64,000 nt of DNA from Schlegelella_A sp963778525 (lineage in GTDB: Bacteria; Pseudomonadota; Gammaproteobacteria; Burkholderiales; Burkholderiaceae_C): contig CAVZUJ010000001.1 in assembly GCA_963778525.1 (NCBI GenBank), positions 1,364,001 to 1,428,000 on the forward strand. Reading direction: 5' to 3'. The notes beneath the pieces were generated by a model that saw nothing but the letters and a program-made list of their open reading frames with translations, was not told the DNA's origin and ran no database searches. Of this stretch, positions 25,501 through 35,900 are shown piece after piece. Within the stretch, counting starts at the first letter, position 1. Each line of letters opens with the position of its first letter. A program made the translations under genes and the position numbers.

Positions 25501-28500
25501 AGGCGTTGGTCGAATCGCCGACGGCCGGGGTGCATGACGATGCCCCCGCCGGGCCGACGACGACGAGCGGACAGGTCGTGGTCGTATAGCCGTTGAGCGC
25601 CGTCGGTCCCGACATGCTGCAGCTGCCGCTCGCCACGTTGGTCGTGTTGTTCGGCGTGCAAGTGGTCGCGGTGTAGTTGTTGGCCGCGGTCGCCGGCCCG
25701 CCAGAGCAAAGCGCCACCGGGGTGGCCGGCGTATTGTTCGGCGTGCAAACCGTGGTCTTATAGCCGTTGGCCGCCGTTGGGCCACTGTTCGTGCAGGCCG
25801 CCACCCCCGTGTTCGGCGTGTTGTTCGGCGTGCAGGTCGTCGTGATATACGCATTGGTGCTGTCGCCAACCGCAGCCACACAGCTCGGATCCCCCGCCGG
25901 ACCGGTGTTCGCGATCGGGCACGTCGTTGCGATGTAGTTGTTGAGCGACGTGGCAGGGTCCGGCGTGCACGACGCCACGCCCACGCCCGGCGTCGTCACC
26001 GGCGGCGGGCAACTGGTGCTCGTCCAGACGTTGATTCCGGTCGCCGGCGCGGGCGTGCAGGTGGCCACCGGCGTCGGTCCCGTCATATTGGCCGGCGGGC
26101 ACGTGGTTGTCGTATAGCTGTTCGCCGCCGTCGGTCCCGATGCTGCGCACGAGAACACAGGCACCAGGAGGTTGTTGTTGGTGCCGCAATCGACCTGCAG
26201 CCAGCCATTGCCGGCGTTGGCGGTTTGCGGGGTGCAGGTCAGCACCGGAATGTTCGGGTTGTTCGAGACCAGGCAGGTGGTTCCGATGAAGCCGTTTGCG
26301 GCACTCGGCGGATCCGGGACGCAGGTGCCGCCCTGGACGGGCGTGTTCAAGGCCGACGTGACGCAATCGGTGCGGTGATGGCCGTTCGCACTGGTCGCCG
26401 GGTCAGGCGTGCAGGATCCGACGGTCGTTGGCCCGCTGAAGAGAATCTCAGCGGGGCAGGTCGTGGCGGTCCAGAAATTGGCGGCCGATGCTGCGGCGGC
26501 CGTGCACGAATCGACGGCGACGACCCCCGAATCGTTGTCGGAGCAGGTGAACGTCGTCCAGGCGTTGCCGGCGCTCGGGCCGGCAGGCACGCATGAAGGA
26601 ACGGGTACGTTGGTCATCACCACGGGCGCCGGGCACGTGGTATCGGTCCAGCTGTTGGTGGAGGCAGGTCCCGAAACCGTGCACGTGGCCACGGGCACGT
26701 TGGTGGTCGTCAGGATCGGACAGATCGTCGCGGTGTACAGGTTGCCCGCATTGGCCGAGGCCGGAGTGCAGACGTCGATCGGCGTCAAGGCCGAGTTGTT
26801 GGTGCCGCACGTGGTGGTCGTCCAGCTGTTCAACGACGAAGCTGCCGACGGTGCGCATGTCAGGACCGCGACGTTCGTCGTGTTGTTCGTCGAGCAGACC
26901 GTGGTCGTCCACGCGTTGCCCGCTGTTGCCGCAGAGTTCGTGCACGAAGGAACAATCACGTTGGAGGTGTTGTTCGGAGTACAGGTGGTCGTGGTCCAAG
27001 CGTTGGTTCCGTCGCCGGCCGCGGCAGTGCACGAGCTGACCGCGACGTTGGTCGTGTTGCTCGGTGCGCAGGTGATCGTGAGATAGGAATTGGTCGACAA
27101 CGCGGTCTGAGGCGTGCAAGTCTGGACGCCCGTCGGGCCGGTCGTTGCCGTCGAGCAAGTCGTCGTCGTATACGCGTTCGTCGAGCTGGCGGCCGTCGGC
27201 GTACACACATCGGTAAGGGTCGGCCCGGTCGGCACGGTTGCACACAAGGTGGCGGTGTACGCGTTGCCCGCATTGGCTCCCGCTGCAATGCACGAGGCCA
27301 CGGGCGTCGGCCCGGTGAGACCTGTGCTGCAGGAGACGTTTGTATACGAATTGGCGGGCGAAGCTGTCGCGTTCGTGCAGGACGCAGCGGGCGTCGGCCC
27401 GGTGCCGTGTTGGCGCAGGTGGTGGCCGTCCAGTTGTTCGCCAGACTCGCCGGGTCGTTGGCGCAGCTCACGACCAGCGTCGGGCCTGTCGTCACGGTCT
27501 CGCAGGTGATGTTGCCACCCGTTGCGCAGAACCCCACCGCCACCGGCGTGCACAGTTCGGTGCTCGAGTCGCAAGAACGCAGCTGCGACGTGCTGCGCCG
27601 GACCTGGCTCGTCGTGATCTGCAGCTGCGAGGTGCTGGCCATGATCTGGCTGGTGCTCTGCGAGATCTGCGACGTCGACTGCACCGTCTGTGCCGTCGAT
27701 TGCAGCATCTGCGTCGTGCTGCTCAGATTCTGCACGGTACTCTGCAGGTTCTGCGTCGTGCCGATGTTCTGCTGCGATGTGCTCTGAATGTTCTGCGTCG
27801 AGCTGTAGCGATGCTGGAGCGTGCGCTGCTGTGGAATGAAGACCGACTGCTGGATCTTCGTCTGCACCAGGAACGTCTGGTTCGTGGTTTGCAGGTTCTG
27901 CGTCGTGCTTTGCAGGTTCTGCCGCGTCGACATCTGGTTCTGGACCGTCGCCTGCTGCTGCTGGCTGGTGCTTTTCAGGGTCTGCGTCGTCGCCTGCAAG
28001 GTCTGCGTCGTCGATTGCAGCGTCTGCGTCGTGCTTTGTGTCGTCTGCGAAGTTGTCTTCAGGAGCTGCGAAGTGCTCTTGTTGATCGTCGTCGTCGACA
28101 TGTTGAAGTACGTGCCACACGGAACGTACGAGTAGTGCACTGTCTTCGAGGTCACCGCTCGGGTGCCGTCGAACGTCCCGTCCCAGATCGGACGCGGCGT
28201 GCCATTGAAGTCGGCCGCCGGGGGCGGCGAAGGATTGTTGGTCGTCAGGGCGTCCAGGCTGCCGTCGCGCTGGCCGACCAGTGCTTGCCCGCTCATGTCG
28301 ACCGGGCCGCCGATGAAGGCGCCTTGCGCCGTCGACTCGTCCTGGGCATTCCAGTAGCCGTCGGTGGTCATGATGGTGAAGTTCTGCTGGCACGCGAACT
28401 GCACCGGATCCTCGGGCATGCCTTCGTTGATGCCGTCGTGCTTGCCCGCGTAGTGCCGGCCTACCCGCGCCAGTCCTTCTCTGGTCGGCGACGAGCCGCT

Positions 28501-29409
28501 CGGCTTTTGCGAGAACAGCTTGGCAAACCACAGCCCGCGCTGCGTCGTCGTGAAGTCGTCGATCGCCAGGTACTTGTCCGGGTTGATCGCGAAGTCGGTC
28601 TTGTTGTCCTTTGGCTTGACGGTAATGAAGCCGACGCGAAAGCTGTCGGTGAGGGGAGTGAAGGCCAGGCTGGCGGCGCTCTTGACGAGCAGGATGCGGG
28701 TTCGGTAGAAGGTGAACCAGATGGCGAAGTTCTGCTGCTCGCCAGCGCCGACGAGGGTGCGCGTCCAGGTGCCGCCGTCGGACGACGGGAAGGTGACGGT
28801 GGTGGCGGGCGGCGCGGGCGACAGGCTCGCCGGCACGACCGCCGCATAGGGGTCGGCGTCGGTGCAGGGCGTCGAGGTGTAGCCGGTGATGGGCACCGTG
28901 CCGCCGCTCTTGGTGTAGTAGTAGGCGGGCTGCGCGGTGTCGTTGTAGCCGGTGGTGCGCAGCGTGTTGTCGTCGTAGGCCTTGAAGGCGCTCGACAGGT
29001 CGACGGTGGTCAGGTTGGTGGTGTCGAAGGCGTCGTAGCGGGCGCTGCTGAACGACGGCGTCGGGAACAGCGTGCCGTCGGCGTTCTTGGGCACCGCATA
29101 GCTTTGCGTGCTGTTGTAGAACAAGACGTTGCACTGCGCGGCCTTGTAGCCGATGGAGCCGATGCCGACTTGCGTTTCGACTTCATCGGGCATGTGCCCC
29201 CAGCCCATCGAGCCGGAGGTGTCCATCAGCAACATGATGTTCGGCTTGACCTGGGCCGCGTTGGTGCTGGTGATGGGTGAGCTGGAGATGTCGGTCTGCG
29301 CCGACAGCACGGGCGTGGAGATCATCGACGACAGCACGAGCGCCCAGCAGACGGCCAGCCGCTTGCTCGGCTGGGGCTTGGGCGCCATGGGGCTGTGGTG
29401 GTGGTTCAT
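22591..29409 (-). CDS. pilY1: Giant PilY1-like pilus tip protein, paralogue A (frame broken twice)
   Basis: About 2270 residues, roughly twice the length of Pseudomonas PilY1. Domain order: signal peptide to about residue 37; an N-terminal domain with a MIDAS-type D-T-S-G-S motif (von Willebrand A-like) at about 62; 25 heptad repeats at 437-611; 25 cysteine repeats at about 649-1367; and the PilC/PilY1 beta-propeller from about 1400, including D-D-F-W-H-A-A-V-N-G-R-G-L-Y-F-S and G-N-I-W-R-F-D-V. PilY1 sits at the tip of type IV pili with the minor pilins and acts in adhesion, mechanosensing and pilus extension. The frame slips near 27405 (one G missing) and 25458 (one extra base), and both sides read as the same protein. 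It is the last gene of unit A. Confidence 0.85.
25306..27465 (-). repeat. Cysteine-repeat array of PilY1-A, 25 units
   Basis: Twenty-five consecutive coding units of about 29 residues. Each unit is C-x15-C ending in N-x-[WYF]-x-T-T-T-C, joined by a 10-14 residue linker of two kinds, (T)GPTPV-type or NNTTNV-type. Unit 13, the central one, is aberrant: its aromatic core is replaced by N-G-H-H-R-T-D-C. The array gives about 50 cysteines, probably paired as disulfides in the periplasm or outside the cell. Confidence 0.85.
27577..28101 (-). repeat. Heptad array of PilY1-A, 25 units
   Basis: Exactly 525 bases encode 25 seven-residue units of the pattern x-S-T-x-Q-x-[L/x] without any insertion. Units 12-13 (LVQTKIQ-QSVFIPQ) break the S-T-x-Q pattern. 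The array lies between the MIDAS-bearing domain and the cysteine array. Confidence 0.9.
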
Positions 29410-29446
29410 CGCCTGCTCGCTTTGTTCGTTCTTGCTCGGGTCGCGC

Positions 29447-30070
29447 TCAGGTCGGTACCAGCATGACCTGGATGTAGCTGACGGTGTTGCGCGGACCCTT
29501 GACGCGGGTCGAGACGCGGTAGTGCACGACCGAGGGCGGCGGCGGGCACGACTTGGGGTAGTTGTCGCAGGTGCCGCTCTTGTCGCTGCCGTCGCTCAGC
29601 GTGGTCTCGACGCACTTCTGGGTCGGAGCGGACTGCCCCAGGTTGCTGAACTTGCACAGCCGCTCGACGATGTAGCGGACTTCGTTGCCGGTGCCGTCGT
29701 CGTTGGTGACCAGAACGCTGTTGTTCCAGTCGGCAGCGCTGAAGAGCGTGGGGTCGCCGTTGAGGCGGCTGTTGTCGGTGGTGCCCCAGTCGGAGTAGTA
29801 CGACTGCGCCGCAATGTCGGCGTCGAGCGCATTGGGCGCCCCGTTGAGCATGGGCTTGAGCCAGGCCATGGCCGCTTCGGTGCCCAGGTCGGCTCCTGAC
29901 ACCGCACCTAGTCTGATCCCCAGGTTGCCCGCGATCGACAACCCAGAGCTCGACTGGCGAATCATCGCCAGCCCCGTCAGGGCCATCACGACCAATACAA
30001 TCAACGCTACAAAGAGCACGACGCCGCGCTGCGAATGGCCGCGGCTCGAGCGCAGACGCGATGCCTTCAC
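29447..30070 (-). CDS. pilX: Minor pilin-assembly protein PilX, paralogue A
   Basis: A 207-residue minor pilin-like protein. The start is a GTG at 30070 that overlaps the pilW stop as GTGA, giving V-K-A-S-R-L-R-S and then the prepilin-type hydrophobic segment G-V-V-L-F-V-A-L-I-V-L-V-V-M-A-L-T-G-L. The glutamate usual at position 5 of major pilins is absent, as is typical of PilX. The C-terminal half has four cysteines and a strand-rich end (Y-R-V-S-T-R-V-K-G-P-R-N). It is predicted to be part of the priming complex with PilV, PilW, FimU and PilY1. Confidence 0.85.
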   Translation of the reverse strand: MKASRLRSSRGHSQRGVVLFVALIVLVVMALTGLAMIRQSSSGLSIAGNLGIRLGAVSGADLGTEAAMAWLKPMLNGAPNALDADIAAQSYYSDWGTTDNSRLNGDPTLFSAADWNNSVLVTNDDGTGNEVRYIVERLCKFSNLGQSAPTQKCVETTLSDGSDKSGTCDNYPKSCPPPPSVVHYRVSTRVKGPRNTVSYIQVMLVPT

Positions 30071-31203
30071 GACTGGCCCCAGATCATGTTGCGCAACGGG
30101 ATGACTTTCTCGTAGACCCGATAGCGGTAGTAGCGCCAGTTGTTGGGACTGCCAAGGACATCGTTGTCCGGCGTGCCGTCGACGTTCTTCATGGCGAAGG
30201 CACCCGCCGACCAGACCGGTGCTGTCGTCAATCGATAGGTCGGGGCCGAAGGATCGGTGGGCGGCTTCTCGAAGTCGCGGCTTCGAACCAGGAGCGCGAC
30301 CCTGATCGCGCGAACGCGCGTCCAGTCGGCCGGCGCCACCTTCGTCCATTCGGCGTTCGAGATCTGCCTGTCGCCATCGGCGTCATAGCCGTATTGCGCC
30401 TTCATGTCGACCACGCCTTCGGCGACGCCGAAGAACTGGCTGATATTGACGTCGCTCATCCGGTTGACGAACCCGAGTGTCGTCGTCGTCGTGTCCACCG
30501 ACCAGATGTTGTGGCGCGGCGACGGCCCCATGCTGTAGATGTTGCCGGCACTGATGGCCGGCATCGACGCCGCCGTCGTGTTCCAGCGTGTCGGCTTGGT
30601 CAGGCCATCGTAGTAGTTGGTATACGAACCGGTGGCGTAGCTCAGGATGTGAACATCGGGAGACGAGTCATCGGTGATCTGGACCAGGCGACAGGTATTG
30701 GCGCCATCCGTCACTACCGCTACGTCGCCCGGCTTGAAGCCGAACTTGGTGGTCGTCGCAAGCGTGCTGGCGGTGGAGTTCGTGAACTCCTCGCCCTGCT
30801 CGAAGAACGCCGAATCGCCGTACAACACCTCGATGGCGTCGGGCTGGCCCGTCGGATCGCCGTCGGTGATGGTGATAGGTCGCAAGAAGAAATTGGCAGC
30901 GCCGCTGGCGTTGTTGTCGAATGCGGCGACGTTGCAGCCGAGCTCGGCCGTACCGGCGTTGCCAAACCCCATGCCGGCGAGCTTGAGATCGCGGTCGAGC
31001 GTGAACATGGCGACCGAGCCTGCAATCTGCGCGTCTCCGCTCGACGTTGCGACACGCGTCCGCGCGTCCCAGACCGTGACCATCTGGAACATGACGAGCA
31101 TGCCGATGAGGCCGATCGCGATGCCGACCAGAATCTCGATCAGCGAAACGCCTCGGCTGGAAAGCCGGAACCTGGAGTGAATTGGATAAGCCATGGCGTT
31201 CAT
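30067..31203 (-). CDS. pilW: Minor pilin PilW, paralogue A
   Basis: A 378-residue pseudopilin. The type III signal reads S-S-R-G-V-S-L-I-E-I-L-V-G-I-A-I-G-L, with Gly at the cleavage site and Glu at mature position 5. The large C-terminal domain matches PilW in length. The start at 31203 overlaps the pilV stop by one base (TGATG). A second ATG four codons on (M-A-Y-P) is possible. It is in one operon with pilV and pilX. Confidence 0.9.
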   Translation of the reverse strand: MNAMAYPIHSRFRLSSRGVSLIEILVGIAIGLIGMLVMFQMVTVWDARTRVATSSGDAQIAGSVAMFTLDRDLKLAGMGFGNAGTAELGCNVAAFDNNASGAANFFLRPITITDGDPTGQPDAIEVLYGDSAFFEQGEEFTNSTASTLATTTKFGFKPGDVAVVTDGANTCRLVQITDDSSPDVHILSYATGSYTNYYDGLTKPTRWNTTAASMPAISAGNIYSMGPSPRHNIWSVDTTTTTLGFVNRMSDVNISQFFGVAEGVVDMKAQYGYDADGDRQISNAEWTKVAPADWTRVRAIRVALLVRSRDFEKPPTDPSAPTYRLTTAPVWSAGAFAMKNVDGTPDNDVLGSPNNWRYYRYRVYEKVIPLRNMIWGQS

Positions 31204-31706
31204 CAATTCGGAACGTAAGTCATCAGCACCTGCCGATGCCAGGGCGCCGCGAACGCGCTGGTGTTGGGTGGTTTCCAGCAGACGGAGATCGTCACGGTCG
31301 AATAGCCCGGTTGCGATGTGTCGACCGCGATGGACTCGCTGAGATTGGTGGCTCCGGGCAGGCCGAGCACTGTCGGATCGGCGCCCGTGATGCGATCGAT
31401 CCAGGACAGGACGATCGGATTCGTCGACACATCGCCCGCGAAATTGCAATAACCACCCGAGACAGGCTGGTGGGCGAAGGTGAACAGCGACGCGGCAACA
31501 CCGGTCGGGTTGACGTTCAAGGCCATCTTGCTGGCAATCTCGTTCGCGAAATTGGCCGCCTCCGTTCGGAACTGGGCATCGGACTGCGCCGCGATCGCGG
31601 TGCCGCCCATGGCGACCATGCCGAGAATGCCGAGCGAAAAGATCAAAATTGCGATCAACGCTTCCAGCAAGAACATACCCGACTGACGATGACGTGGCTT
31701 GTTCAT
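31203..31706 (-). CDS. pilV: Minor pilin PilV, paralogue A
   Basis: A 167-residue pseudopilin with the prepilin signal Q-S-G-M-F-L-L-E-A-L-I-A-I-L-I-F-S-L-G-I. The L-L-E-A-L-I-A form is the usual one for PilV. Two cysteines in the C-terminal part could form a disulfide. The start at 31706 follows fimU by seven bases. Confidence 0.9.
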   Translation of the reverse strand: MNKPRHRQSGMFLLEALIAILIFSLGILGMVAMGGTAIAAQSDAQFRTEAANFANEIASKMALNVNPTGVAASLFTFAHQPVSGGYCNFAGDVSTNPIVLSWIDRITGADPTVLGLPGATNLSESIAVDTSQPGYSTVTISVCWKPPNTSAFAAPWHRQVLMTYVPN

Positions 31707-31713
31707 GTCGGCC

Positions 31714-32303
31714 TCAGCAAGCGCGCGAATCGGAGGAGGCCAGAGTCGAGTCCGGGCTGCAGAGGCGAACCTGGCCGCCCGGGGCGACAACGACGTTCCA
31801 GCAGCGCACCGGTCCGACCGGCGCGCACGCGCCAAGCCCGGGGTTGGTCAGCGCGATTCCCGTGGCAGCACCTGCAGTCGAGCCTCCGAAATTGTTGAAG
31901 ATGAACGAAGGGCTGCTCGCCGCGACGCTGACGCCGCCGACGTCATTGGTGTTCGACGACTTCATCTCGACCAGCGAGTACGGATCGGTGGCCAGGAGGT
32001 GTTGCCGAACCACCCAGTTCTTGCCCGTGGCATCCGGCACGATGGTGTCGGCCGTCGCGGCTTCCATCGACGAGCTGGTCAGGACGAACTCGACTCCCAG
32101 GGGCTGGTTACGCTTCACCGCCTCGGCGCGCGCCGTCTGCAAGCCGCGTAGATGCTCTGCGCCATCGCGCCGAGCCGAGCGTTGTGCAGATAGCCCGAAA
32201 ATGCCGGCGCTCCGAGAGCAAGAAGAATGCAAGCGATCGAGAGCGCGACCGCCATCTCGATGAGCGTGAAGCCGACGCTCTTTCGGCGACGGATCACGAA
32301 CAT
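31714..32303 (-). CDS. fimU: GspH/FimT-type minor pilin FimU, paralogue A (one frameshift)
   Basis: About 196 residues when the frame is repaired. The N-terminus has the prepilin signal V-G-F-T-L-I-E-M-A-V-A-L-S-I-A, and the remainder is the GspH domain with cysteines in R-C-W-N-V and R-L-C-S-P. A single G is missing near 32144, where the intact paralogue B reads F-Y-A-G-L-Q-T-A-R. The start overlaps the pilE-A end by 10 bases, exactly as in unit B. Confidence 0.8.
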
Positions 32304-32717
32304 ACGTGGGCCTTTTTCATGACCCAGCGTGTGGCGCATGTCGGCCAGCCTGCGGCTGTGGACGTTGTCGCTTGATTGTTCGACTGATCGACCGTGTAGA
32401 CGAATCGGGTGATGCTGCCGACGCCCGTCGCTGTGACCAGGTAGGCCGACGCGCTGAGCCCGCCGCAGCTGAAGGTGAAGCGGTCGGTGTGGCCAGCAGG
32501 GGGGCCAGGGTGCCTGCAGTGCAGGCGCCGACGTAGGTGCGCTGATCCTGGAAATACTGCTCGAGCTTGAGCCGCATTTCGGACAGGCCTTTCACCGCAT
32601 CGACGACGTTGCCCCGCATCGTAGGACGAATAGGATGGCAGCGCGACGGCTGCGAGTGTCGCGACACGGCCACCGTGACATGAGCTCAATAAGCGTGAAG
32701 CCTCAACTAGCGGCCGT
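32294..32717 (-). pseudogene. pilE: Degenerate pilE-type pilin of unit A
   Basis: Alignment by eye with the intact pilE-B shows the same gene with many lesions. The start codon is ACG (32715-32717) in place of ATG, and a TGA stands where B has an Arg codon just before G-F-T-L-I-E-L-M. Single bases are missing twice just after that segment, again near S-S-Y-V-M-R-G, and once more in the middle. Pieces still recognisable are V-D-A-V-K-G-L-S-E-M-R-L-K-L-E-Q-Y-F-Q-D and F-V-Y-T-V-D-Q-S-N-N-Q-A-T-T. Either this is a real pseudogene or this stretch (32.1-33.05 kb) is the worst-quality part of the assembly. Confidence 0.75.
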
Positions 32718-32742
32718 TTTCCGGGTTCCTTTTCGCAAAATC

Positions 32743-32812
32743 AGTGTATGGCCGACCCATGAGTCCGAATCCTGGGCAAGCGACGAACGGATCATTCTGT
32801 AACTGCGAACGG
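32743..32812 (-). promoter_or_regulatory. LytTR/AlgR-type operator and -10 hexamer upstream of unit A
   Basis: Reading on the minus strand: CCGTTCG (32806-32812), 15 bases, CCGTTCGTC (32782-32790), then the hexamer TACACT (32743-32748), 35 bases after the second CCGTTCG. The layout is identical in unit B and near-identical before pilY1-C. CCGTTCGTC is the recognition sequence of AlgR, the LytTR regulator that activates the fimU-pilVWXY1E operon in Pseudomonas aeruginosa. Confidence 0.7.
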
Positions 32813-32931
32813 CGGCACCCTGCTCCGTCTTCGCCGTCTCACCACAGCGCGGACGCCTTCGTCGGCGCAGGACCTGCGACTACCTGGCTGGCCAGGTGGG
32901 CCAACTATTTACGCACACAGCTGACGTCGCT

Positions 32932-35900
32932 TTACCTCTCTCCAGGAGACGCTTTGGGGGTGCGATGCGGTGAAGGTAGGCACGGGTTAGTGAGCACGCC
33001 GGCATCGGAGGTGGTGATGATCCCCCCTTGTTGTTGTCCGCCGACCTGGATGATGGTCAAGCCGACGATGAGGGAATTGGCAACCTCTTCGGAGACCGAC
33101 AGCAGGGGCGAGGTGATGACGGCCTGGCCGGTGGAGTAGTTGAGGTAGTTCAGCCAGCTGTAGCCGCCAGCCGAGCAGGCGCTGATCTGCGGCACGTTGG
33201 AGCCGACGATGAGGGTGCCCGAGCGCAGCTGCATCTGGACGTTGACGCGCTCGCCGCTGTCGGGCAGATCCAGGCGCCAGCCCTTGCTCGTCGAGCACTG
33301 CGCGGTGGTGCCGTTGCAGGCGATCGTGCGATACGCCCCCAGGCCGCTGCCGACCTGGGTCATGGTCAGCGGCGCCAGCGACGTGCGCAGGGTCGGGTAG
33401 GCGGTGGCCGGACCGGTGACCGGGTCGATGATGCCGTAGACGGTCTGCGTCTGGACGTTGGACACGTCGGTGGCGCCGAGCAGCTCGCCGGTGCCCACGA
33501 AGAGCATCGGCGAGTTGCCGATCTGTGTCAGCTCGGGCCGGATCGTGATCGCTTGCGGGGTGCCGGAGCCGTCGGTGGCGGTGCCCACCAGGGTGGCCTC
33601 CAAGCCCGCCGGAGGCACGGTGTTGTTGACGTCGAAGCGCCAGATGTTGCCCAGCAGGTCGGTGCCGTAGACATACATCGTCGTGTTGTTGATGAGGGCC
33701 TTGTCGACGTAGTTGTTGATCTGCGCCAAGCCGCTCGGGGTATTCGCATCGCCCACGCCGGTCGGGATCTTGTTGATGATCTGGCCCGTCAGGGCGTTGA
33801 GGATGTACAGGTAGCCACCGCCGTCGCCAGCCGTCGGTGTGGTGTTGACGTTGTTGTAGCCCGAGGTGACCATCACCACCCAGGTGCCGTTGTTGAGCTT
33901 GGAGATGACTGGGTGGCCGAAGGACAGGCCCAGGTGGCAGTCGGCGGTGTTGCCGCCCGCGTTGGCGGGGTTGAGCGGGCAGACGGTGCTGCTCCAGTTG
34001 AACTCCCACATCCCCTTGGGGTTGGCCGGGTCGGTGACGTCGAGCGCGTAGAAGCTGCGCCCGCCGTCGTTGAGGCCGCCCACGAGCATGGTCTTCCAGT
34101 TCGCGCCGTCGTAGACATCGCTGACGGTGGGCGTGCCGTCGACGAAGTAGCGGTGCACGTTCTGGTAGTTGGCGTCGGCCAGGGTGTAGAGGTTGGGCAG
34201 CACCGCGGTTGGGATGATGGCCCACGCCTCTTTGCCGCCGAGCGGGTCGACATCGCTGGTGCCGGCATAGAACGCGTGCAGCATGCCGTCGTTGGCTGCC
34301 ACGTAGAGCATGGGCGTGCGTCCGGCGTTGGTTGCCGCGAAGGCCGAGTAGCCAGGGTCGACGTAGGTAGCGAAGGGAGCCCGCACGTAGACGGGCTGGC
34401 CGTCGACAACGTCACCCAGCACGTGGTCGCGCTTCCTGTAGAGCTCGGTGGCCACGTTGGCGGTGAAGTTCTCCAAGCCACGCTGGCCGCGCAGGAAGTT
34501 CACCAGGTTGTCGCCGGGCGCAGCGGCGAGCTGGACGGCGTTCATGCTCGGCTTCTGGCTCAGCAGCGAGACGTTGAGCGCGCCGAAGTTGGTCAGCTCG
34601 GCGGCGTTGAGGCCGGTGTCGGCGACGCCGGTCGGGTTGCCGGCGCCGTCGCAGGCTCGCGTGTTCGAGGTGAAGTTGACCAGGTTGTTGAGCGCCCCGC
34701 TCCTGAATAGCATGATCTTGCGGTTGTCGCAGGCGTTGCCCACCTTCGCATCAAGCAGGCTTTGCGCCGACCAGATCACCGGCGCATTGATCAGGCCGGT
34801 GTTGACGTCGATCTCGTGCTCCTGCACGTCGCCGGTCCACTTCTGCGTCGTGTAGCTCGCCAGGTAGACGAAGTTGTCCCCAGGCACCGGCTGCAGGTTG
34901 GAGATGCCCGCACCCGTCGATGACGCCACCCGTGCCGTGATGCCCGCCAGCGCGCCGCCCAAGCCCGCTATGACCGAGGTCGGATCGCCGGCGCTGAAGT
35001 ACAAACCTCGTCCGTCGACCGCTGCGTGCCAGAAGTCGTCGATCGAACGCGGGTCGTTGTAGTTGTTCGCGTTGGTGTAGTCGAGCGAGGGGTCCGGCCA
35101 CAGCGGCCAGTTTGATACGTTGGGAGGCGCGGCGGTGTCGTGGCCGACGCGGATGTCGGCAAAGCGCGTGTCGATCGGCGTATCGGTCGCACCCGACACG
35201 GCCGAGGTCTTGTAGTCGGGCACATACTTGATCGTGCCCGAGACGCCAAGCGCAATGCTGAAGGTCGTCATGTGCTGCCAGCGTGCCTGGTCGTCCTCGG
35301 CGCCCGAGCCCACCGCCGGAACGTTGTCGTCCGAAATCGCATTTGGCCAGCCCGTCGATGGACGCAGATCGGTGATGTAGTAGTACTGCGCCACGTCTGA
35401 CAGCGAGTTCGTGCTCTGTGGGTTGCCGTTGTTCACGTTGACCGTGCACGGCCAGCCGCTGCACGACGGATAAGAGGTCCCATCGGCCGCGGTCCACGGC
35501 GCCACCCCATCGATCGGCAGGATCGGCTGTGTTCCGGGCGCATAGCAGGTGCCCGAGGCATCTGGGCCCTCAGGCGTGGTGACGTCGGTGCCGGGGCCAC
35601 TCTGCGCGCCACCGCTGGTGGGGAATTGCTGCACCCGCGTGTAGGTCGTGGTCGCCTGTTGATTGCCGCTCAGCGGCGCGCAGGTCGTGGTCACATAGCC
35701 ATTGGTCGAATTGGCGACGGCCGGGTTGCAACTCGTCACCACGGTCGGGCCCGTGGGCACGGTCGCACAGGTCGTTGCCGTCCATCCGTTGGTGGAGTCG
35801 GCACTGGCGGTGGTACACGATGCGGTCGGCGTCGGGCCCGTGAGGGTCGTGCCCGGACACACCGTCGTGGTCCAGCTGTTGCCGGCGTTGCCGGTAGCAG

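Noticed and set aside
27577..28101. 21-base periodic repeats considered as a CRISPR array
   Set aside because: The period is seven codons in frame, the units vary, there are no constant repeats and unique spacers, and no cas gene is near.
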